From assembly GCA_020252865.1 (NCBI GenBank), contig JADCCH010000078.1:1-11962 (forward strand): 11,962 bases of DNA, written 5' to 3'. Source of the DNA: Methylobacterium sp. Its GTDB lineage: Bacteria; Pseudomonadota; Alphaproteobacteria; Rhizobiales; Beijerinckiaceae. How positions within the stretch are numbered: the stretch's first letter is position 1; each line of letters starts with the position of its first letter. The position numbers were made by a program, and so were the translations under genes. The notes beneath the pieces were generated by a model. It was not told the origin of the DNA, ran no database searches, and saw nothing but the letters and a program-made list of their open reading frames with translations. This document shows, one piece after another, positions 7,434 to 11,962 of the stretch.

Positions 7434-8135
7434 TCAGGCGGGGATTTTTTCGTCCGCGTCGGTTGGCTCGCGCAGAACATAGCCACGGCCCCAGACCGTC
7501 TCGATGTAGTTGCGGCCGCCCGAGGCATTCGCGAGCTTCTTGCGCAGCTTGCAGATGAACACGTCGATGATCTTGAGTTCCGGCTCGTCCATGCCGCCAT
7601 AGAGATGGTTGAGGAACATCTCCTTGGTCAGCGTCGTGCCGCGGCGGAGCGAGAGGAGCTCCAGCATCTGGTATTCCTTGCCTGTGAGGTGCACGCGGTG
7701 CCCGCCGACTTCGACGGTCTTCTGGTCGAGATTGACGATGAGATCGCCCGTCGAGATGACCGATTGCGCATGGCCCTTGGAGCGGCGAACGATGGCGTGG
7801 ATGCGCGCCACCAGTTCGTCCTTGTGGAACGGCTTGGTGAGGTAATCATCCGCACCGAAGCCGAGGCCCTTCACCTTGTCGTCGATGCCCGCCATACCCG
7901 AGAGGATCAGGATCGGGGTCTTGACCTTCGCGACGCGAAGCGAGCGCAGAACCTCATAGCCCGACATATCCGGAAGGTTCAGGTCCAGAAGGATGATGTC
8001 GTAATCGTAGAGCTTGCCAAGATCGATGCCTTCCTCGCCGAGATCCGTAAGGTAGACGTTGAAATTCTCGCTCTTGAGCATCAGCTCGATGCTCTTGGCC
8101 GTCGCGCTGTCGTCTTCGATGAGGAGCACGCGCAT
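7434..8135 (-). CDS. ctrA: Cell-cycle master regulator CtrA (OmpR-type response regulator)
   Basis: 233 residues, close to Caulobacter CtrA. Receiver domain (about 1-118) with Asp8-Asp9, phospho-acceptor Asp51 ([15 protein letters not shown]), Ser79 and Lys101 ([11 protein letters not shown]). The C-terminal winged-helix DNA-binding domain (about 127-223) has [12 protein letters not shown] at 150-161, the recognition-helix region [13 protein letters not shown] at 189-201, and the wing motif [10 protein letters not shown] at 212-221. These are near-diagnostic of CtrA. CtrA-P, made through CckA and ChpT, activates or represses many flagellar, division and methylation genes and can block replication origins. 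The protein ends in KIPA and lacks the Ala-Ala tail that acts as a ClpXP signal in Caulobacter CtrA. The start has only a weak ribosome-binding site (GGGG about 9 bp upstream) and is abutted by the palindrome GTTTCGAAAC. The upstream gap, shared with fliI, has a probable CtrA box and many GANTC sites. Confidence 0.97.
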   Translation of the reverse strand: MRVLLIEDDSATAKSIELMLKSENFNVYLTDLGEEGIDLGKLYDYDIILLDLNLPDMSGYEVLRSLRVAKVKTPILILSGMAGIDDKVKGLGFGADDYLTKPFHKDELVARIHAIVRRSKGHAQSVISTGDLIVNLDQKTVEVGGHRVHLTGKEYQMLELLSLRRGTTLTKEMFLNHLYGGMDEPELKIIDVFICKLRKKLANASGGRNYIETVWGRGYVLREPTDADEKIPA

Positions 8136-8240
8136 GTTTCGAAACCCCAGCTTCCGTCACGGTTGGCATCCACCACCGGCGCGCGGAACGATCCGCCACC
8201 CGGGAGCGATTAACTTCTCAACAAAGATAAGCCAGAAGAG

Positions 8241-8255
8241 TTAACAAATGGTAAT
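8241..8255 (-). promoter_or_regulatory. Candidate CtrA-binding box upstream of ctrA
   Basis: On the minus strand the site reads ATTA-N7-TTAAC, one mismatch from the TTAA-N7-TTAA CtrA consensus. It lies about 106-120 bp upstream of the ctrA ATG, a suitable position for autoregulation. Further TTAA half-sites flank it at 8210, 8259 and 8290. The assignment is by motif only. Confidence 0.5.
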
Positions 8256-8262
8256 TCGTTAA

Positions 8263-8274
8263 GGCAAGCTTGCC
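8263..8274. repeat. Perfect 12-bp palindrome GGCAAGCTTGCC
   Basis: A perfect inverted repeat in the ctrA-fliI gap, directly adjoining the TTAA at 8259-8262. It could be an operator for a dimeric regulator or a small cruciform/hairpin; there is no T run, so it is not a terminator. Confidence 0.4.
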
Positions 8275-8282
8275 GCACGGGG

Positions 8283-8515
8283 GAATCGATTAATCTAACC
8301 TCAGGAGCAATTTATAAAGTTTTGCGCAGCGGCTTATTCTTTTGATTCACCTTCTGAGAAATTCTCGCCAAGCGATTCAACAGATTCGCGATTTCGCCTC
8401 GCCGCCACACCCATCCGTCAAAATCACCCCGGGGCAGCGCATCGCCTCCTCCCCAGCCGTTCAAGGCTTCCGACTGTCGCAGATTCCAAAACCATGCGAA
8501 TCTTGGGTGCGAATC
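8283..8515. promoter_or_regulatory. Cluster of seven GANTC (CcrM methylation) sites
   Basis: GANTC begins at 8283, 8344, 8374, 8383, 8482, 8498 and 8511. At equal base frequencies about one site would be expected in 233 bp. GANTC is the target of the cell-cycle DNA methyltransferase CcrM in alphaproteobacteria, and methylation state controls ctrA P1 in Caulobacter. The cluster lies on the far side of the CtrA box from ctrA, towards fliI. Confidence 0.6.
8495..8515 (+). repeat. Direct repeat TGCGAATC x2
   Basis: TGCGAATC occurs at 8495-8502 and 8508-8515, 13 bp apart start to start. The core GCGAATC occurs in inverted orientation (GATTCGC) at 8383-8389 and again upstream of chpT at 698-704. 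Each copy contains a GANTC site. Confidence 0.4.
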
Positions 8516-8571
8516 ACCCCATCAGCGCTATGAGATTGCGGGCCCAGGGGTCTGTGCGCAGCGGAGCGACA

Positions 8572-9900
8572 ATGTCCGGACAGACCCTTCAAGGCCTGAT
8601 CGACGAGCTGCCCGAATACACGGTCTATGGCCGCGTGGGCGCGGTGCGCGGGCTGACGATCGAAATCGTTGGCCCCCTTGGCCATATGGAACTGGGTGGT
8701 CTCGTCTCCATCGAGACCGACCGCTCCGAGCCGGTGCTCTGCGAGGTGGTTGGCTTCGATTCAGGCCGCGCGATTGCAATGCCCTTCGCGAATGTGGAAG
8801 GCATGCGCCGGGGCTGCCCGGCGCATGTGGTGAGCCGCCGCGCGGCGATCCGTCCCGATCATTCCTGGCGCGGCCGCGTGATGGATGCCTTCGGCCGCCC
8901 GATTGATGGCAAGGGCCCGCTGCGGCCCGGCCCACGCCCCTACAATTTCCGGAACGAGCCCCCGCCCGCGCACAAGCGCCAGCGCGTCGGCGCGCCGCTT
9001 GATCTGGGTGTGCGCGCGCTCAACGCTTTCCTGACCTGCTGCAGCGGTCAACGCATGGGCATCTTCGCCGGCTCGGGCGTGGGCAAATCCGTGCTGCTCT
9101 CCATGCTCGCGCGCAATTCCTCGGCCGATGTCTCGGTGGTCGGGCTCGTGGGCGAGCGCGGCCGCGAGGTGCAGGAGTTCCTGCAGGACGATCTCGGCGA
9201 GGAAGGCCTCGCGCGCTCGGTGGTCGTGGTTGCCACCTCGGATGAGCCGGCCCTGATGCGCCGGCAGGCGGCCTATCTCACCATGGCGATTGCCGAGTTC
9301 TTCCGTGATGAGCGGATGAACGTGCTCTGCATGATGGATTCCATCACCCGATTTGCCATGGCGCAGCGGGATATCGGCCTCAACGTCAACGAACCGCCGA
9401 CGACCAAGGGCTACACGCCAAGCGTTTTCGCCGAATTGCCGCGCCTGCTGGAGCGCGCGGGGCCGGGCGAGGAAGGGTCGGGCACCATCACCGGCATCTT
9501 CACCGTGCTGGTCGATGGCGATGACCACAACGAGCCGGTGGCCGATGCGGTGCGCGGCATTCTCGACGGTCACATCGTGATGGAGCGCCGGATCGCCGAA
9601 CGCGGGCGCTACCCGGCCATCAACGTGCTGAAAAGCGTTTCCCGCACGATGCCGCGCGCGGCAGACCCGATTTACCTGCCGACCATCGTGAAGGCACGGA
9701 ACCTCATGGCCACCTATGCGGATATGGAAGAACTTATCCGCCTCGGCGCCTACCGCAAGGGAACGACCCCGGAAGTGGACCGTGCGATTGATGCGAATCC
9801 GGAACTCGAAAGTTTTCTTTCCCAAGGTAAGGAAGAATCAACCTCCCTCGGCGAAAGCTATAGTCGTCTCGCGGATATCGTAAATCGGCTGGGGGAATAG
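8572..9900 (+). CDS. fliI: Flagellar protein export ATPase FliI
   Basis: 442 residues from the ATG at 8572. FliI is the hexameric F1-beta-like ATPase at the base of the flagellar type III export apparatus. Walker A is GSGVGKS at 167-173 (Lys172), the catalytic-glutamate segment is [10 protein letters not shown] at 191-200 (Glu195), and Walker B is [18 protein letters not shown] at 250-267 (Asp256). The family stretches [20 protein letters not shown] (277-296) and [19 protein letters not shown] are also present. Virulence-type III ATPases share these motifs; the FliJ neighbour and flagellar/Che context point to FliI. GCGGAG at 8561-8566 favours the 8572 start; ATGs at 8530 and 8494 would extend it by 14 or 26 residues without a visible ribosome-binding site. 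It is divergent from ctrA, a known kind of target of CtrA control. Confidence 0.95.
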   Translation: MSGQTLQGLIDELPEYTVYGRVGAVRGLTIEIVGPLGHMELGGLVSIETDRSEPVLCEVVGFDSGRAIAMPFANVEGMRRGCPAHVVSRRAAIRPDHSWRGRVMDAFGRPIDGKGPLRPGPRPYNFRNEPPPAHKRQRVGAPLDLGVRALNAFLTCCSGQRMGIFAGSGVGKSVLLSMLARNSSADVSVVGLVGERGREVQEFLQDDLGEEGLARSVVVVATSDEPALMRRQAAYLTMAIAEFFRDERMNVLCMMDSITRFAMAQRDIGLNVNEPPTTKGYTPSVFAELPRLLERAGPGEEGSGTITGIFTVLVDGDDHNEPVADAVRGILDGHIVMERRIAERGRYPAINVLKSVSRTMPRAADPIYLPTIVKARNLMATYADMEELIRLGAYRKGTTPEVDRAIDANPELESFLSQGKEESTSLGESYSRLADIVNRLGE

Positions 9901-9920
9901 CAGCAGGCTTTCTCCCGGTC

Positions 9921-9942
9921 GGCCCCGGCGTAACTCGGGGCC
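9921..9942 (+). other. Intercistronic hairpin between fliI and fliJ
   Basis: GGCCCCG (9921-9927) pairs with CGGGGCC (9936-9942) around an 8-nt loop, and outer C-G and G-T pairs can extend it to about 10 bp. There is no T run. It ends a few bases before the fliJ Shine-Dalgarno AAGGAG (9947-9952), so it might stabilise the fliI 3' end or tune fliJ translation rather than terminate transcription. Confidence 0.45.
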
Positions 9943-9963
9943 GGTCAAGGAGTAGTCAGGACC

Positions 9964-10383
9964 ATGAAGTCGCGCGATACGTTGATCCGTCTGAAGCGGT
10001 TCCACGTCGATGAAAAGCGCCGGCGCGTTTCGCAGATCGAATCGATGATCGCGGATTTCCAGCGCATGGCAACCGATCTGGACCGGGAAATCGAAGGCGA
10101 GGAGCGCAAGGCCGGCTTGTCCGACCCCGCCCATTTCGCCTATCCCACCTATGCGAAAGCCGCGCGTACCCGGCGCGACAACCTTCTGCAATCGGCGGCC
10201 GATCTTCAGGGCCAGCTCGAGGATGCAAAGGCCGCGCTGAGCGAAGCCTTCGAGGAGCTCAAGAAGGTCGAAATCCTCGAGGATCGCGAAAAGGCGACGG
10301 AGCGAGCCGAGATGGCGCTGCGTGACCAGATCGAGACCGATCGCATCGCGGCTCGCATGCGGTTTGCAGCCGGGCGGCTCTGA
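9964..10383 (+). CDS. fliJ: Flagellar export protein FliJ
   Basis: 139 residues, rich in Glu, Arg, Lys and Ala, predicted to be almost wholly helical. Two heptad-like segments (about 5-50 and 65-130), separated by a Pro/Tyr/Phe-containing turn (DPAHFAYPTYAK, 54-65), fit the antiparallel coiled coil of FliJ, which resembles the gamma subunit of F1-ATPase and acts as the central stalk and chaperone-escort factor for FliI. Sequence conservation of FliJ is weak, so the call relies on length, coiled-coil character and its position 63 bp after fliI on the same strand. AAGGAG at 9947-9952 precedes the ATG. The stop is only 3 bp from the stop of the converging GNAT gene, leaving no room for a separate terminator. 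Confidence 0.88.
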   Translation: MKSRDTLIRLKRFHVDEKRRRVSQIESMIADFQRMATDLDREIEGEERKAGLSDPAHFAYPTYAKAARTRRDNLLQSAADLQGQLEDAKAALSEAFEELKKVEILEDREKATERAEMALRDQIETDRIAARMRFAAGRL

Positions 10384-10386
10384 GCC

Positions 10387-10980
10387 TCAACGTTCGATGA
10401 GCGGAACATGCGCTGCGGCCTCCTTCGGGAGGGTGCCGTCGAGCCGTGGATCGGTGAAGAATTCCAGCGCGTTCGCAAAAGGGTAGAAGCCCATCTTGCG
10501 GTAGAAGCCCAGTGCGCCCGGTGCATCGAAGTTGCATGTGTGGACCATGAGCGAGGGGGCTCCGCGCTCGGCGGCACGGGCAAGGGCCGCTTCCGCAAGG
10601 GCGCGCCCCATGCCCCGGCCAATGAGCCGCGGCAACAGCCCGAAATAGACCAGCTCCGGTTCATCTTCGCGGAAATCAAGTTCGACAAGCCCGCAATCAC
10701 CTTTCCCGTCCACGAGGATCATGGCCTCGTGGTCCGCATGCGACAGCAGGCTTGCCAGCGCGGCATCGTCGAGTTTCAGGTGGCCGAACCACAACCAGTC
10801 CTGCCCGATGGTCCGGAAGAGCTGGCGATAGCGGATGATCTGCTCGCCGGAAACCCGCTCCAGCCGAAAGCCGTTCGGCAACGAAGCGGGTTGCGGAACG
10901 TTTCGGAGCGGGTGGCGTAGGAACATCGTGAAGACCGCGAGCCGCCCCGGTGGCAGGAAGTGATATCCGTCGCTCAGCAT
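10387..10980 (-). CDS. GNAT-family N-acetyltransferase
   Basis: 197 residues with a GCN5-related acetyltransferase fold. The acetyl-CoA pyrophosphate-binding motif A is RLIGRGMGRALAEA at 118-131 (R-x-x-G-x-G form), preceded by the beta-strand VELDFREDEPELVYFGLLP (99-117), and motif B is represented by NFDAPGALGFYRKMGFYPF at 150-168. The substrate is unknown: GNAT enzymes modify small molecules, antibiotics or protein amino groups, and nothing here decides between these. The start at 10980 has a GGAG about 12 bp upstream on the minus strand; an internal Met19 is a possible alternative start. It converges on fliJ with a 3-bp gap and is divergent from the MprF-like gene. It is probably unrelated to flagella. 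Confidence 0.85.
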   Translation of the reverse strand: MLSDGYHFLPPGRLAVFTMFLRHPLRNVPQPASLPNGFRLERVSGEQIIRYRQLFRTIGQDWLWFGHLKLDDAALASLLSHADHEAMILVDGKGDCGLVELDFREDEPELVYFGLLPRLIGRGMGRALAEAALARAAERGAPSLMVHTCNFDAPGALGFYRKMGFYPFANALEFFTDPRLDGTLPKEAAAHVPLIER

Positions 10981-11121
10981 GAGCTTGTCTTTCTCCAGTC
11001 ATGTTGCGGCCTGTCATCCGCCTGCGGGAGCGTGAGAATATGCGGGTAGAGCTTGCCTTCGCCAATCCGGTCGGGCAGTGGAGCAGCAGGGTTCGCGCCA
11101 GCGGCGCAGGATGGGGCAGTG
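10981..11121. other. Divergent intergenic region GNAT / mprF-like gene
   Basis: A 141-bp gap between two divergent starts, so it should contain both promoters. Apart from a GGAG ahead of the GNAT start I see no repeat, palindrome or GANTC site worth naming, and no clear promoter boxes. Confidence 0.4.
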
Positions 11122-11962
11122 ATGAAGCGGGTCAAGGATTTCTTCTGGCCATTGATTGGCCTTGCGGCGGTCGTCTGGTCGCTGGATCTGCTCTACAAGA
11201 AGCTGCGGCTGGAGGCCGTTCAGGGCGCGAAGAGCTCGGCCGATGCGGCGTTGATCTCTCGGCTGGATCAAGCCGGCTTCCTCGAGAGCCTCTCGATCAT
11301 CACGAGCCAGATCGGGCACAAGCTCGCGGCCATTCCCATGCAGGGCTACCTGCTCGCGGCCGTCTCCACGCTCTTCGCCTATTGGGCGCTCGCGTGGTAT
11401 GACCGGATCGCGCTGATCCATCTCAACCGGCAGAAGGGCATTTCCTGGCTCTTCATCACCACCTGCTCCTTCGTGACCTACGCGATCTCGCACAATATCG
11501 GCGGATCGGTGTTTTCCGGTGGAATGGTCCGCTATCGCGCCTACACCTCGAAGGGGCTGAGCGCCCCGGAAGTCGCGGTGCTGGTGGCGCTTTGCTCCTT
11601 CACCTTCGCTTTCGGCACCATTGTGCTGGGCGGACTGGTTCTGACCTTCGAGCCCCATATCGTGAGGCCGCTGGCCCCGATTTCCGAGAGCATCATCCGC
11701 ATCATCGGGCTCGCCATGCTGGCTTTCTGCGTGCTCTACACCATCGGCTCGTGGCTGAAGTTCCAGCCGCTGGTCATCAAGGGCTTCAAGCTGGAATATC
11801 CCGGCCTGCACATTGTCTGGCGGCAGTGGATCGCAGCCCCGATGGAGCTTCTGGGAGCTGCCGGCATCATCTATTTCGCGTTGCCGGAACAGGGAAATCC
11901 CGGCTTCTTCATCGTGCTCGGCGCATTCCTGCTCTCGTTCTCGGCTGGCCTGCTCTTCCAGG
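11122..11962 (+). CDS. mprF: MprF-type lysylphosphatidylglycerol synthase/flippase membrane protein, partial (C-terminus off right edge)
   Basis: 280 residues are visible and the frame is still open at the window end. The part seen matches the integral-membrane flippase domain of MprF: a first membrane segment at about 7-25, a second at 73-93, then the family signature from YDRIALIHLN (93-102) through FVTYAISHNIGGSVFSGGMV (117-136) and RYRAYTSKGLSAPE (137-150), and further hydrophobic spans at about 151-174, 191-212, 240-255 and 261-280. Full MprF adds lysine or another amino acid to phosphatidylglycerol through a C-terminal GNAT-like domain and flips the product outward, giving resistance to cationic peptides and acid. 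Stand-alone proteins with only this domain also exist, and the cut gene cannot tell which this is. The ATG at 11122 is chosen; GTG at 11119 and TTG at 11053 are alternatives, and a stop lies in frame at 11047. Confidence 0.82.
   Translation, partial: MKRVKDFFWPLIGLAAVVWSLDLLYKKLRLEAVQGAKSSADAALISRLDQAGFLESLSIITSQIGHKLAAIPMQGYLLAAVSTLFAYWALAWYDRIALIHLNRQKGISWLFITTCSFVTYAISHNIGGSVFSGGMVRYRAYTSKGLSAPEVAVLVALCSFTFAFGTIVLGGLVLTFEPHIVRPLAPISESIIRIIGLAMLAFCVLYTIGSWLKFQPLVIKGFKLEYPGLHIVWRQWIAAPMELLGAAGIIYFALPEQGNPGFFIVLGAFLLSFSAGLLFQ

Larger units (their letters stand above)
8136..8571. promoter_or_regulatory. Divergent regulatory region between ctrA and fliI
   Basis: A gap of about 436 bp, clearly richer in A+T than the flanking genes. 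It should hold the ctrA promoter(s) on the minus strand and the fliI promoter on the plus strand. Contents seen: palindrome GTTTCGAAAC (8136-8145), TTAA at 8210-8213, 8241-8244, 8259-8262 and 8290-8293, a CtrA-like box at 8241-8255, palindrome GGCAAGCTTGCC (8263-8274), an AT-rich TTTATAAA (8311-8318), and seven GANTC sites between 8283 and 8515. In Caulobacter, ctrA is autoregulated and its P1 promoter is sensitive to CcrM methylation; the same logic here is inference. No convincing gene lies inside. Confidence 0.7.

Noticed and set aside
8342..8533. 63-codon open frame in the ctrA-fliI gap
   Set aside because: It begins at a TTG without a Shine-Dalgarno, overlaps the GANTC cluster and resembles no known family; treated as regulatory DNA.
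8761..9825. 354-codon open frame on the minus strand antisense to fliI
   Set aside because: fliI on the plus strand has full Walker motifs; the antisense product is His/Ala/Arg-rich without domains and mirrors fliI codon bias.
11014..11811. 265-codon open frame on the minus strand across the mprF-like gene
   Set aside because: The plus strand encodes a well-formed membrane protein with MprF signatures; the minus frame is charged, His/Gln-rich and unrecognised.
1..11962. Mobile element, CRISPR, tRNA or prophage content
   Set aside because: I saw no transposase, integrase, regular spaced repeats, tRNA-like cloverleaf or compositional break; gene content is core chromosomal.

Overview
The window looks like a chromosomal segment of an alphaproteobacterium, most likely a member of the Hyphomicrobiales (Rhizobiales). 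The basis is the high GC content, an unmistakable CtrA, a ChpT phosphotransferase, and FliI/FliJ of the alphaproteobacterial kind next to ctrA. I cannot name a genus from sequence alone.

Layout, left to right. Bases 1-585 (minus) hold the N-terminal part of a CysQ-type bisphosphate nucleotidase that runs off the left edge. Bases 762-1415 (+) encode ChpT. Bases 1554-7301 (+) form a compact chemotaxis operon in the order cheA-cheW-cheY-cheB-cheR, with ATGA stop/start overlaps at cheA/cheW and cheB/cheR, ending in an intrinsic terminator. Bases 7434-8135 (minus) encode CtrA, with its own terminator in the gap facing cheR. A gap of about 436 bp then separates ctrA from the divergent fliI-fliJ pair (8572-10383, +). 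A GNAT acetyltransferase (10387-10980, minus) converges on fliJ with a 3-bp gap. From 11122 (+) an MprF-type membrane protein runs off the right edge.

How the genes fit together. ChpT and CtrA are two steps of the CckA-ChpT-CtrA phosphorelay that controls cell cycle and flagellar genes in alphaproteobacteria. FliI/FliJ are parts of the flagellar export apparatus, and the Che proteins steer the flagellum. The region therefore joins cell-cycle control, flagellar assembly and chemotaxis. It holds no chemoreceptor, CheD, CheZ or phosphatase gene.

The most noteworthy points are two. First, the ctrA-fliI gap contains seven GANTC sites (the CcrM methylation target) within 233 bp, a near-consensus CtrA box, extra TTAA half-sites, a perfect 12-bp palindrome and a repeated TGCGAATC word. 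Second, CheA is a long hybrid with two CheW-like domains and a C-terminal receiver-like domain whose acidic pocket is altered. I saw no mobile element, CRISPR array, tRNA or rRNA. Most of the window is conserved core-genome content rather than an accessory island.
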